This document shows positions 1-8,573 of a stretch of 64,000 nucleotides of DNA, piece after piece; position 1 is the stretch's first letter; every line of letters starts with the position of its first letter. Below the pieces are notes generated by a model, which did no database searches, had not been told where the DNA came from, and saw nothing but the letters and a program-made list of their open reading frames with translations. The stretch covers positions 4,154,001-4,218,000 of the forward strand of contig NZ_CP128361.1 in the NCBI RefSeq assembly GCF_030345075.1, in the 5' to 3' direction. A program made the translations under genes and the position numbers. Source of the DNA: Solwaraspora sp. WMMA2065 (GTDB lineage Bacteria; Actinomycetota; Actinomycetes; Mycobacteriales; Micromonosporaceae).

Positions 1-1485
1 GGCCAGGAAACCGTCGTCGCGGTAGGTCGCGGTGTCCGCCGCCGCCAGCACCGAAACCCGCATCGACCGGGCCCGCAGGGTCCGCAGGCCCGCCGTCCAG
101 ATGGCCGCGAGCATCCCCCAGCCGAGCACGGCCCACAGGCTGACCAGCGGGCCGAACAGCGCCACGGTGGCGGCGATCAGTGCCCACCGCTCGCCGATCG
201 GAAAGACGATGGTCCGTTTCGCCCAGTAGATCGGCGAGCGCGGCCCGGCGAGCACCCGGTCGGAGGCCTGGCTGAGCCGACCGCCGACCCCGCCCACCGC
301 CGCGCCGGTGGCCGGCCGGTGGGCAGCTTCGTCGTGCAGCGCCCCGTACCAGGCGTCGGTCATGTGCCGGACGGTCTGCAACACGATCGCGGCGGTGGCC
401 AGCACCCATCCGTCGGTCGCCCACCCACCGGCCAGTCCCGCCTGGTGTACGCCGACGCCGAGCCCCGCGTAGACCAGGTACTCCTTGCCCCGGTCGGCGA
501 TGGTGTCCAGCCAGCCGCCGAACGCGCTGAACCGGCCGGTGTAGCGGGCCAGCTGGCCGTCGACGCAGTCGAGCACGAAGCCGAGATAGAGCAGGACCGC
601 ACCGAGCAGCAGCAGCGGTCGGTCACCGACGGCGAACAGCAGCGCGGCGGCGGCGGCGAACGCGACCGAGATCGTGGTGACCCCGGTCGGGCTCAACCCG
701 ATCCGCGCCGCGAGCTTCGCAACGATTGGTGACCAGCTGCTTACAAAGTAGGTGGCGAACAGGTCGTCATGTTCCTTGACCGCGAGGCGCAGTCGGGCCC
801 GGTCGGGGTCGACGGCACGGATCCGGGCCTCGGCGTCGGACAGACCGACCGGGTCGGCCACCCGCCGGGCCACCAGGTGCCGCAGCGGGTACGCCCCGAC
901 GGTGGCACCGTCGGCGACGAACTCGGCGAGGATCGCGTCCAGCGGGTGGGCGCCCGGTGGCAGTCGCCGGGTGGCGCCGGCCCGGGCCGCTGTGGCCAAC
1001 GCGGACAGGTCATCGACGCCCACCCGCAGTACGCCACCGAAGAGCGGAAGCCGGCCCGCACCGGCCGCACCGACGGTGGCCGAACCGACAGTGACCGGGT
1101 CTGCACCGGTTGGGTCGGTGGTGACGGCGACGATCCGGCCGCGCAGCGCGCTGACGGCGGCGGCCCGACCGGCACCGGAGCCGTCCTCAGTGGTCAGCAG
1201 CAGCGCCCGGGTGGTATCGGCCGGCGCCACGCAGAGCAGTCGAATCACCTCAGTGTGGGCGACCACGTCGGTGGCGCACAGCAGGACCGGCCCGGCGGCC
1301 CGCTCGACGAGGTCGGCGACGATGCCCGGTGCTGCAGTCCGCACCTCGTCGGCACCGGCCGCCACGAGCTGCCCCCGGAGGTGATCGTTGAGCGACGATC
1401 CACTTGCTGTGCGCAACTCTCCGGCATCGGCGCTGGTCGGGGTAGCAGAAGCCCGGTTCGCCGCAATCAGGATCGCCAGTGTCAC
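1..1485 (-). CDS. CDP-alcohol phosphatidyltransferase family membrane protein (C-terminus outside window)
   Basis: Open at the left edge; 495 codons are visible. The CDP-alcohol phosphatidyltransferase signature D-x2-DG-x2-AR-x8-G-x3-D-x3-D is complete near residue 305 (DCVDGQLARY, then WLDTIADRG), set among hydrophobic segments. Such enzymes move a phospho-alcohol from a CDP-activated donor in the membrane. The first 230 or so residues are soluble and begin with a Rossmann-like strand (TLAILIAANR), suggesting a nucleotidyltransferase-like domain fused to the membrane enzyme; this resembles the actinobacterial DUF5941 architecture (recalled, not checked). GTG 1485 was chosen because GGAAG lies about 10 nt upstream. 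The acceptor (inositol, glycerol or other) cannot be told. Confidence 0.8.
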   Translation of the reverse strand, partial: MTLAILIAANRASATPTSADAGELRTASGSSLNDHLRGQLVAAGADEVRTAAPGIVADLVERAAGPVLLCATDVVAHTEVIRLLCVAPADTTRALLLTTEDGSGAGRAAAVSALRGRIVAVTTDPTGADPVTVGSATVGAAGAGRLPLFGGVLRVGVDDLSALATAARAGATRRLPPGAHPLDAILAEFVADGATVGAYPLRHLVARRVADPVGLSDAEARIRAVDPDRARLRLAVKEHDDLFATYFVSSWSPIVAKLAARIGLSPTGVTTISVAFAAAAALLFAVGDRPLLLLGAVLLYLGFVLDCVDGQLARYTGRFSAFGGWLDTIADRGKEYLVYAGLGVGVHQAGLAGGWATDGWVLATAAIVLQTVRHMTDAWYGALHDEAAHRPATGAAVGGVGGRLSQASDRVLAGPRSPIYWAKRTIVFPIGERWALIAATVALFGPLVSLWAVLGWGMLAAIWTAGLRTLRARSMRVSVLAAADTATYRDDGFLA

Positions 1486-1802
1486 ATTCGCGCGCTTCCG
1501 TCTAGACGAGCGCGCGAGGCGCTCCGAGGGGTGGCGTCGCCCGAGCGCGCCGACGAGGGTGGGGGCACCGTCGGTGTGGGCAACGCCGGCAAGATTAGCA
1601 GTCGGTGAACAATGCGGGTAGCTCGCACGTCCGAGAGATGACGCCGCCCTGGCGCGGCCCCTGAATGATCTTGAATCGGTCAGGGTAACGCCGTACGGGA
1701 GCCACGCCGCGAATCGGTCCGTGGACGGAGGTCACCACGTCCCGGCGTACCTACCGTGGAGTGTGGCAGACCCGCCAGCAACGACACCCGAAGGAGCGTC
1801 CG
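1486..1802. other. Intergenic region between divergent genes
   Basis: About 317 bp separate the phosphatidyltransferase gene from the PspC gene. It must hold both promoters. A possible plus-strand pair is TTGAAT at 1671 with TACGGG 17 nt later, which is weak. No RNA gene or convincing small ORF was seen. Confidence 0.4.
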
Positions 1803-2009
1803 ATGAGCCGCAAACTGGTACGTCCCCGCGACGGACGGATGATCGCCGGCGTCTGCGCCGGGCTCGGCCAACGATTCGGCATCTCAGCGGGAATGGTGCG
1901 GTTGATCTTCCTGCTCTCGCTACTGCTGCCCGGCACCCAGGTGATCATTTACCTGGCGTTGTGGATCGTGATGCCGAACGAGGACCGTAACCTCGCCACG
2001 TCGTACTGA
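1803..2009 (+). CDS. PspC domain protein
   Basis: A 68-residue PspC-type protein. The family hallmark is present: a short basic N-terminus, a G-V-C-A-G-L-G segment (residues about 17-23), then one strongly hydrophobic helix (about 31-56) ending in WIVMPNED. PspC proteins are small inner-membrane proteins linked to the phage-shock envelope-stress response; in actinobacteria their precise role is often unknown. ATG 1803 is preceded by GAAGGAG at ideal spacing, so the longer upstream reading from 1761 is rejected. It is monocistronic and convergent with the AftA-like gene, only 4 nt away. Confidence 0.85.
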   Translation: MSRKLVRPRDGRMIAGVCAGLGQRFGISAGMVRLIFLLSLLLPGTQVIIYLALWIVMPNEDRNLATSY

Positions 2010-2013
2010 GCGG

Positions 2014-4008
2014 TCACCGACGGACCGCGACGAAGACCTGTTCCGGCAGGTCGTCGCGGACCGCCCAGTACCGCGGATCGAACTGGTCGCGGTGGAACCG
2101 CAGTTCCTGCCAGATCAGCTCGTCGCCGTCCCGGGTCAGGACGAAGACGTCGATCGGCCCGAACGCGGTCGCCGCAGACTCGGCGGCGAACGTCGCCGGG
2201 TCCTCCTGGTCGGCCAGGTCGCGCAGCTCGGCCCGGCGTTCGTCCCACCGGGACAGGGTGCCCGCCGCGGTCCGGTCGTTGCTCAGGTAACCGGGCCACG
2301 GCAGGTACGAGAAGAGCCGTTCGTCGACGGTGAGGGTGACCCGGTCTGGGTCCGGCCCGGTGACCTGCTCGACTGCTCGGCGTACCGGCTCGACCGGGAA
2401 CCAGTCGGCGCGGCCGGTATCGGGCGCGTACCGGGGATAGCCGCCGTCGGGCAGCGGCTCGGCGTGCGCGGCCGTCGCATACCCCGAACCGGAGCCGTTG
2501 GTGCCCGGCATCCAGTTCGTGGAGTAGACCGGCACCGCCCAGGCCAGCAGCACCGCCAGCGGCACGCCGGCCAGCCCGACCGGCGGGCTGATCCGCAGCC
2601 GGCGCAGCAGCAGCGGCACCACGTGCACCAGGGTCAGCACCCCCGCGACGGCCAGCACCACGCCGTACAGCCGGGCTGTGTAGTGCCCGAAGGCGGTGTG
2701 CCCGGTCAGCACGAACCGCACCATCGACAGCAGTCGGTAGGCGAACGCGCCGGCGGCGATCAGCAACAGCGGTCGAGCCCACCAGGTCGACCGGATCAGC
2801 CAGACCAGGCCCACCATGCCGGCCAGCTGCAGGCCACGCAGCGGCAGGTCACCCCGATCCAGGAACGGCAGCAGACCATCGAGGTAGTACGGCGACACGA
2901 ACAGATCGGAGACCAGCTGTCCGCCGTCGGTGGTGGTCAACGCCCACAGGTACGGCAGCACGTACCACGCCGACGACGCGGTGGCGGCTGCGGCGACCAG
3001 CAGCAGCCGTCGCAGGTACGCCCACCGGTCCGGCTCGGCCCGCCAGGCCGTCCCGATGATCACCACGAGGCCGAGCGCCGCGTAGACCAGCCAGGCCTGG
3101 TAGAGCGCCACCAGCAGACCGCCGAGCAGCCCGCAGACCAGCCAGTGCAGCCGGCCGCGAGGTGGACGGGTGAAGGTCTCCAGGACCCACGGGATGAAGA
3201 TCATCAAAGCGAGGACCTCGTACGCCTTCCGCGGGTCGGACCAGGCCAGCACCCCCACGCAGGAGATCGCCAGCGCCGTCCAGGGACCCACCTGGCGGCG
3301 CCACAGCAGGAAACCGACCAGCACCGACGCCGAGACGAACAGCACCTCGGCGTCGCCGAGCAACCGCCAGGCCGCCTGGTCGAGCAGCACCGCCGCCCGA
3401 CCGACCAGCCAGGCGTACAGCGGCGGGTACTCCGACGGCAGCCCGGGCACTGTGGTGTCCGCGCTGGTCGCGGTGACCGTGTACCGGGTAGCGGTGGCGG
3501 TCATCCGCAGCATGTCCCCGGACAGGCCACCGAAGCCGAACGGGGTGCCGGACAGCGCGGCCCGCAGGATCAGCGCCAGCCAGGCCGAGGCCAGACCGGC
3601 GCTGACTCCGGCCAGTGCCGGCATCGTCGTCGGCGCCCACCGCCGGACGGCGACAGCGGCCAGTCCGCCAAGGCAGACCAGCAACAGGCCGCTGGTGACC
3701 GGCAGCGACCGGCCGGCCACCGTGAAGGGGTCGGCACGCGCCACCGACGGCAGCACGACCGCCACCGGCGTGGCCACCAACCAGGTCAGTACGGCGAGCA
3801 ACCCCGGACGGCCGGCCAGTGACCACAACCGGGAAGCCCTGGTCCGGCCCGGCCCTGGCCCCCGCCCCGGATCCGGAGCCAGGTCCGGTCCACGAGATCC
3901 GTCCGGATTGCCCTGCTCCGGAATGCGGCCCGATGCCCCCCGGTCGGGCGAACCTACCTTCCGGTCGGGCGGCTCGCCGGTGCCGGCCGGGGATGTCTCG
4001 ACAGTCAT
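2014..4008 (-). CDS. AftA-like arabinofuranosyltransferase (GT-C membrane enzyme)
   Basis: A 664-residue polytopic protein. After a 60-residue Pro/Gly-rich cytosolic start there are about a dozen membrane segments (residues 65-500) and a soluble C-terminal domain (510-664). The first large loop holds SEYPPLYAW (about 192-200), typical of GT-C enzymes that use polyprenyl-phosphate sugars. The C-terminal domain (VTLTVDERLFSYLPWPGYLS) resembles the C-terminal domain of AftA, the galactan 5-O-arabinofuranosyltransferase that primes arabinan synthesis with decaprenyl-phosphoryl-arabinose. Micromonospora cell walls contain arabinose, which fits. The GT2 gene upstream is co-oriented, 69 nt away. Family assignment is from recall; exact linkage is unknown. 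Confidence 0.7.
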   Translation of the reverse strand: MTVETSPAGTGEPPDRKVGSPDRGASGRIPEQGNPDGSRGPDLAPDPGRGPGPGRTRASRLWSLAGRPGLLAVLTWLVATPVAVVLPSVARADPFTVAGRSLPVTSGLLLVCLGGLAAVAVRRWAPTTMPALAGVSAGLASAWLALILRAALSGTPFGFGGLSGDMLRMTATATRYTVTATSADTTVPGLPSEYPPLYAWLVGRAAVLLDQAAWRLLGDAEVLFVSASVLVGFLLWRRQVGPWTALAISCVGVLAWSDPRKAYEVLALMIFIPWVLETFTRPPRGRLHWLVCGLLGGLLVALYQAWLVYAALGLVVIIGTAWRAEPDRWAYLRRLLLVAAAATASSAWYVLPYLWALTTTDGGQLVSDLFVSPYYLDGLLPFLDRGDLPLRGLQLAGMVGLVWLIRSTWWARPLLLIAAGAFAYRLLSMVRFVLTGHTAFGHYTARLYGVVLAVAGVLTLVHVVPLLLRRLRISPPVGLAGVPLAVLLAWAVPVYSTNWMPGTNGSGSGYATAAHAEPLPDGGYPRYAPDTGRADWFPVEPVRRAVEQVTGPDPDRVTLTVDERLFSYLPWPGYLSNDRTAAGTLSRWDERRAELRDLADQEDPATFAAESAATAFGPIDVFVLTRDGDELIWQELRFHRDQFDPRYWAVRDDLPEQVFVAVRR

Positions 4009-4077
4009 GGTGCTCCGCGGAACCGTTCGTCGTCGTGACGCGCGCCGACCGTATCGTGAATCGGCGGGCCGTCCTGG

Positions 4078-5304
4078 TCAGTGGGTGCTGACGACCAGCG
4101 GGCCGAGCTCCGGGATCTGCTGATCGGCCACGGCGACGGAGACCCGCCGCAGGCTGAGCAGGCTGGAGAAGAGCCCGGCGAAGATCAGCGTCGCGCCGAG
4201 GCCGATCGCGGTCGAGGAGGGCAGCACCACCCGCATGGTGTCACTCGCGTCCTGGGCGCCGAAGCCGGTCGCACCCCAGGTGGCGACCGCCAGAATGGTG
4301 CCGGCCAGACCGAGCAGGATCAACGTGATCCCGCCGGCCGTGCAGGTCTCCAGTCTGACGTACCGGCTCCACCGGTCGGACTGTCGCAGGTCGGTAATGC
4401 CCTCGTATCTGCCGTAGATCAGCGCGAACGCTCCGAAGAGCAGCAGCTGTGCGCCGGCGAGCATGGCGAGACAGGTGTAGACGAGGGTGCTGACGTCGAA
4501 GCCGATCCCGCCGACGACCAACGGGCCGACGACCAACGTGACGGTGCCGATCAGGCCGACCGCGAACAGCACCGCACCGGGCCAGATGAGCATCTTGCGT
4601 GGGGCGAACACCAGCAGGAACCGCAGGTGGCGCCAGCCGTCCCGCCAGGTCCGCAGGTGGGGTGGCCGGCTCCGGCCGTCGGGGCGCAGGGTGGTCGGCA
4701 CCTCGGCGATGTCGTAGCCGTTGAGCGCGGCCCGGACGACCAGTTCGGAGGCGAATTCCATGCCCGGCATGCACAGCTGCAACTGCCGGACCCGGTCCCG
4801 GTTGAAGCCGCGGATGCCGCAGTGGAAATCGCCCACTTTCAAGCTGAACAGGCGGCGGCCGAGCCAGGAGAGCACCGGGTTGCCGAGATGGCGGTGCAGG
4901 AACGGCATCGCGCCGTCGGCTATGCCGCCGCGGAACCGGTTCCCCATCACCACGTCCCGACCGCGGCGCAATTCATGAATGAACGGTCCAAGGTCGGAAA
5001 GGTCGTACGAGTCGTCGGCGTCGGCCATGATGACGTACCGCCCCCGGGCCTGCTCGACGCCGTTGATCAGCGCTCCGCCGTAGCCGCGGATCGGGGCGTG
5101 CGACACCCGGGCACCGGCGCGTACGGCGATCTCCTGTGAGCCGTCGGTGGAGCCGTTATCGCTGACCAGGACCTCACCCCGGACCCCGAGCTCGTCGAGG
5201 GACCGGCGGGCCTTTCGGATGCACACCTCCAACGTCTCCGCCTCGTTCAGACACGGCAGAAGGACAGTGACCTCGACCTCGTCGTTGCGCACCGAACGCG
5301 CCAC
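4078..5304 (-). CDS. GT2 family glycosyltransferase with C-terminal membrane domain
   Basis: 408 residues. The N-terminal GT-A domain shows VTVLLPCLNEAETL (residues 13-26), SDNGSTDGS (48-56) and the metal-binding MADADDSYD (93-101), as in polyprenyl-phosphate glucose/mannose synthases. From residue about 230 there are four hydrophobic helices, so the catalytic domain is anchored at the inner membrane. It probably loads a sugar onto a polyprenyl phosphate carrier, and could supply a donor to the GT-C enzyme encoded next on the same strand. The start is GTG 5304 with a GGGGGTG ribosome site. A -10-like TCTAAT lies just upstream. The sugar specificity is not readable. Confidence 0.85.
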   Translation of the reverse strand: MARSVRNDEVEVTVLLPCLNEAETLEVCIRKARRSLDELGVRGEVLVSDNGSTDGSQEIAVRAGARVSHAPIRGYGGALINGVEQARGRYVIMADADDSYDLSDLGPFIHELRRGRDVVMGNRFRGGIADGAMPFLHRHLGNPVLSWLGRRLFSLKVGDFHCGIRGFNRDRVRQLQLCMPGMEFASELVVRAALNGYDIAEVPTTLRPDGRSRPPHLRTWRDGWRHLRFLLVFAPRKMLIWPGAVLFAVGLIGTVTLVVGPLVVGGIGFDVSTLVYTCLAMLAGAQLLLFGAFALIYGRYEGITDLRQSDRWSRYVRLETCTAGGITLILLGLAGTILAVATWGATGFGAQDASDTMRVVLPSSTAIGLGATLIFAGLFSSLLSLRRVSVAVADQQIPELGPLVVSTH

Positions 5305-5531
5305 GGGTGCACCCCCGAATTAGAGACTGACCACAGCCAGGCCGTCATACCAGTCATGAATCAGTTTCATTGTCTGGCCCGCCGTTTCCGCGCGGATCCG
5401 GCCCTCGACTGCACTCTAGCGCGGCCCGCGCCGAACGAGTGCCCACCCCCGGACGGAAAACGCCGGACCGAAGGATGATTCGGCCCGGCGGATCGCCGTC
5501 CTTTACGGGCGGTTTCAGCTTGTGGAAATGT

Positions 5532-6281
5532 CTACGGCGTCACAAAGGTGACTGAGACTTCCTCATATCCCAGGGAGCGCAACAGCCCCGTCAGCATCTT
5601 GCGGGTGTTCTCCTCGGCCCGCCCGGCGATCCCGCTCTCCCGGGCAACGGCCGCGATCCGGTCCTCGGCCAACTGGTAGACCTGCTGCCGCCGGTTCGGG
5701 TCACCGCCGAACACCTCACCGAGACGGTTGAGCAGGCCACGCTCCTCGGCGAAGACGTAGCTGTTGTCGAGATCGAGATCGGCATCGGTCAGCTGCGGCG
5801 CCGGCAACTCGATCTGCGCAGAAAGACCATCCTCAGAGGTTGATATGGCTTCCTCGCCGATTTGCCCGAAATCGACGTATGCCTCGACCGTTCCGACCCC
5901 GACGAACAGCGTCCGTTCGTTGAGCAGGAAATCGGGCACGTACCGTCGGTCCTGCTCAAGGTCGACGACAACCTGGTAGTTACCCTCCGCCGCGACGAAC
6001 CGGCTGAGATCCTGGATCGACTGCAGCACCGGTGGCTGAGTGCGATCGGTCTCCTGTTGGGCGAAGGGGTTGCGCCAACTCGGTAGCAACCCGGCGGCCT
6101 GGGTCGACAGCAGCAGCACCACGACCAGACCGACGATTGCGGCGAGACCGAGCAGCCCGCGCCGACGTCCGCCGGACTCCGCCGGTGGCGTAGCCGGCCC
6201 GGCCGGGTCCGGCGTACCGTCGGGATATTCCGGAAATTCCCGAGTAGGAGTGTTGACATCGCCGCTGCGGGACATCCCCAT
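5532..6281 (-). CDS. DUF4230 domain protein, single-pass membrane
   Basis: 249 residues: a Pro-rich cytosolic stretch, one membrane helix (about residues 47-67, LGLAAIVGLVVVLLLST), then an extracytoplasmic domain of about 170 residues with features of DUF4230 proteins (QSIQDLSRFVAAEGNYQVVV; conserved FVGVGTVEAYVDFG). Function is unknown in this family. ATG 6281 was chosen over the longer reading from 6356 because AGGA sits 5 nt upstream of it; ATG 6275 is an alternative. The preceding 227 bp up to the GT2 gene hold GC-rich inverted repeats but no gene. Confidence 0.75.
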   Translation of the reverse strand: MGMSRSGDVNTPTREFPEYPDGTPDPAGPATPPAESGGRRRGLLGLAAIVGLVVVLLLSTQAAGLLPSWRNPFAQQETDRTQPPVLQSIQDLSRFVAAEGNYQVVVDLEQDRRYVPDFLLNERTLFVGVGTVEAYVDFGQIGEEAISTSEDGLSAQIELPAPQLTDADLDLDNSYVFAEERGLLNRLGEVFGGDPNRRQQVYQLAEDRIAAVARESGIAGRAEENTRKMLTGLLRSLGYEEVSVTFVTP

Positions 6282-6413
6282 CACCGTCCTCACCAGACGC
6301 CGGCCCACCGCCGGGACGTCTGGATTCACCGTACGGCCCCGGTACGACAACCGCATCCGGGGCCGGCCGGGGGATCATCACGGCCGGCGGTCCAATCGGG
6401 TCGGGCCGGCGGA

Positions 6414-6725
6414 TCAGCCGGCGGCCCGCTGCTGAATGAGCAGGTACACCCGGGCGTGGATCTGGTTGCGCTGCTGGAGCGCGGCCCGCAGCGCCCGGTG
6501 CAGGCCGTCCTCCAGGTAGAGACCGCCGTTCCACTGGACCACGTGTGGGAAGAGGTCGCCGTAGAACGTCGAGTCCTCGGCGAGCAACTTGTCCAGCGCC
6601 AGCTCCCGTTTGGTGGTGATCAGCTGATCGAGGCGCAGCGGGCGGGGCGGAATCTCCGCCCACTGCTTCAGAGTCAGACCGTGCTCCGGGTAAGGACGAC
6701 CGTCCCGCACCGCTTTGAAGATCAC
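6414..6725 (-). CDS. Conserved small protein, function unknown
   Basis: 103 residues, soluble. It has a compact, conserved-looking core (STFYGDLFPHVVQWNGGLYL, then EDGLHRALRAALQQRN). The ...DGLHRALRAAL... segment recalls the R-A-x-A-A-x-x-G pattern of ParB-like proteins, but too little is present to call that domain. The GTG start at 6725 overlaps the stop of the upstream 64-codon ORF (GTGA) and has GGAGGAG about 10 nt upstream. It may be translationally coupled to the nitroreductase gene through that ORF. I recall homologues being widespread in actinobacteria, without a known role. Confidence 0.65.
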   Translation of the reverse strand: MIFKAVRDGRPYPEHGLTLKQWAEIPPRPLRLDQLITTKRELALDKLLAEDSTFYGDLFPHVVQWNGGLYLEDGLHRALRAALQQRNQIHARVYLLIQQRAAG

Positions 6726-6916
6726 GACGGCGCGCTCCTCCCATGTCGCCTACCGAACCGTCTGTCTGCCGAACCGCCACCCACCGGCCGGACGCCACCG
6801 TACGCCAGCGCGTCTGCCAGCGTAGCGACCTGCTGCGACCAATCGGAGCAGTCCTGCGGCCCGTACCGCAGCGTCACCGCCCGCAACCGGCCCCGGTCAA
6901 CCGTTCCACCGGCCAC
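6722..6916 (-). CDS. Possible 64-residue protein coupled to neighbours
   Basis: A short GTG-started frame (GAGG nine nt upstream) whose start lies inside the nitroreductase 3' end and whose TGA overlaps the GTG of the next gene. Coupling on both sides and GC-rich third positions favour a real gene. The product begins MAGGTVDRGRLRAVTLRYG, has a possible helix (SQQVATLADALAYGG) and a basic tail. No family is recognised. It could instead be untranslated spacer. Confidence 0.4.
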   Translation of the reverse strand: MAGGTVDRGRLRAVTLRYGPQDCSDWSQQVATLADALAYGGVRPVGGGSADRRFGRRHGRSAPS

Positions 6917-7517
6917 GATGAACCACCTCGTCGACCGGACGGCGACCGCGACGCAGCGACGAGGAACGCGTGTCCGGTGCCCGGTAGCCGACGGTTATCG
7001 CACCGATCGGGACGAACTCCTCCGGCACGCCGAACGCGTCCCGGAAACTCGACGTACGTTCCGGCGGGATGCCGAAGAAGCAGGCCCCCAGCCCTTCGTC
7101 CACGGCGGTCAGCAGCATCAGCAGCGCGGCGAAACCGGTGTCGATGTGCCAGTACGGCACCGGCCAGCGCGCCTCGTCGCGGTCGGTCCAGCCCTTGTCC
7201 GGCTGGGCGTACCGGTCCAGGTACGCCGACCGGTTGGCGTGCGGGACGATGATCAGCGGTGCCTGGGTCATGCCGGCCAGCCAGCGGCTGCGCCGCTCGG
7301 TGTCCGGGTCCGCCGCCACCGGGGTGGTCGCCGCCCAGAACGCCGCCCGGTCGTCCGGCCGGTCCAGCACCAGGAAACCCCAGCCCTGGGAGAAGCCGGC
7401 CGACGGCGCGTGGATGGCGTGCTCCAGCAACCGGTCGACGATCTCGGGCGGTACCGGGCGGTCCGGATCGTAGTTGCGGACCATCCGCCGCCGCCGAACC
7501 GCGTCGCGGAACTCCAT
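6897..7517 (-). CDS. Nitroreductase family oxidoreductase
   Basis: 206 residues matching the FMN-dependent nitroreductase fold: MEFRDAVRRRRMVRNYDPDRP at the start (the conserved R-R-x-V-R-x-Y/F phosphate-binding region), HAPSAGFSQGWGFLVL near residue 36, and a C-terminal FGIPPER...VPIGAITVGY block that forms the FMN pocket. Members reduce nitro-compounds, quinones or flavins with NAD(P)H. ATG 7517 has GGAGG upstream and overlaps the stop of the aldose epimerase gene (ATGA), so the two are co-translated. The 404-codon reading from 8111 is an out-of-frame extension and is rejected. The substrate is unknown. Confidence 0.85.
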   Translation of the reverse strand: MEFRDAVRRRRMVRNYDPDRPVPPEIVDRLLEHAIHAPSAGFSQGWGFLVLDRPDDRAAFWAATTPVAADPDTERRSRWLAGMTQAPLIIVPHANRSAYLDRYAQPDKGWTDRDEARWPVPYWHIDTGFAALLMLLTAVDEGLGACFFGIPPERTSSFRDAFGVPEEFVPIGAITVGYRAPDTRSSSLRRGRRPVDEVVHRGRWNG

Positions 7518-8488
7518 CACCGACCCTCCGACTCCTGTCCCGGTCCCGCCGGATCCTGTCCCGGCCGAATGCCCCAGCTCGCCTGCCAGGTCTCGGCCGG
7601 CGCCAGGACGATCAGATCCCGCCCGGACCGGAACGCGTCCGGTGGGCAGGTCATCGGTTCGACCGCCACCGACCGCCGGTAGCGCGGCTCCGCGAAGGTG
7701 TCCCCGCTGAACAGCTGCCACCAGCCGAAGGCGGCGTCGGCCCAGAGCGTCACGCCAGCTGATCCGTCCTGGTTGGACAACCGGACGGCAGAGCCGCCAG
7801 ACGGATCCCGGTCGAGGTCGCCGAACGCGGTGTCCAGCACCACCGGGCCGATCCGCCGCGGCTTGGTGAAGTCGTACTCGCCACCGGCCACCTTCGCCGC
7901 GCCGATCGGCAGCAGCCGGCCGTCCACCAGCAGCCGGCTGCGGGCCGGCAGGTGCAGGGTCACATCGTCGACCATGGTGTCCGGCAGCCGCAGGTACGGA
8001 TGGACCCCGAGCCCGAACGGTGCCGGCTCGACGCTGGCGTTGGTCACCTGGTGGGTCACCCGCAGTCCGTCGGCGCCGACCGCCCACCGGGTACGCAGCA
8101 CCAGCGACCACGGGTAGCCGGGGTGCGGGAAGAGGGTGCAGCCGATCACCACTTCGTCGGCCGTTTTGGAGATCAGTTGCCAGGGCAGCCAGCAGACCAG
8201 CCCGTGCAGCGCGGTGTGCCGGTCCGGCTCAGACAGGTGCAGCTGCCGGGTGACCTCGGCGAAGGTGTAGCGGCCGTCCCGGATCCGGTTCGGCCACGGA
8301 GCCAGGACCTGGCCGGCGCCGCCGACACAGAGCTCGTCCTCGGCGTACCCGTCGACGTAGTCGACCCCACCGGCGCGGTACGCCCGCAGCCCGCCGCCCA
8401 CCTCGACCACGACGGCCTCGTGCCCGTCCGCCGCGATCGTCCACTGCGCTCCGGACGGCGGGCCCGGACGTGCATCGACGTTGTCCAT
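7517..8488 (-). CDS. Aldose 1-epimerase (galactose mutarotase-like) family protein
   Basis: 323 residues with the mutarotase beta-sandwich pattern: WPNRIRDGRYTF (about 75), HLSEPDRHTALHGLV with the catalytic-type histidine, GLGVHPYLRLP (second histidine) and AVEPMTCPPDAF near the C-terminus (glutamate in the usual catalytic position). It interconverts alpha and beta anomers of an aldose. ATG 8488 follows a TATCGT hexamer by 6 nt and lacks a Shine-Dalgarno sequence, so the mRNA may be leaderless. The gene heads an operon with the nitroreductase. An unusually A/T-rich patch lies at 8545-8570, before pdxH ends. Confidence 0.85.
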   Translation of the reverse strand: MDNVDARPGPPSGAQWTIAADGHEAVVVEVGGGLRAYRAGGVDYVDGYAEDELCVGGAGQVLAPWPNRIRDGRYTFAEVTRQLHLSEPDRHTALHGLVCWLPWQLISKTADEVVIGCTLFPHPGYPWSLVLRTRWAVGADGLRVTHQVTNASVEPAPFGLGVHPYLRLPDTMVDDVTLHLPARSRLLVDGRLLPIGAAKVAGGEYDFTKPRRIGPVVLDTAFGDLDRDPSGGSAVRLSNQDGSAGVTLWADAAFGWWQLFSGDTFAEPRYRRSVAVEPMTCPPDAFRSGRDLIVLAPAETWQASWGIRPGQDPAGPGQESEGR

Positions 8489-8573
8489 GCGGCGACGATA
8501 ACCGTTCGATCCAGCTCGCGGGTCACCCGCCGGCCAGTGATCCACAATAGCTAAGAGTAAATTAAAAGTTGCG

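Noticed and set aside
2092-3822. Long open frame (576 codons) antisense to the AftA-like gene
   Set aside because: Gln/Arg/Pro/Gly-rich translation typical of the complementary frame of a high-GC gene; the minus strand encodes a clear membrane enzyme.
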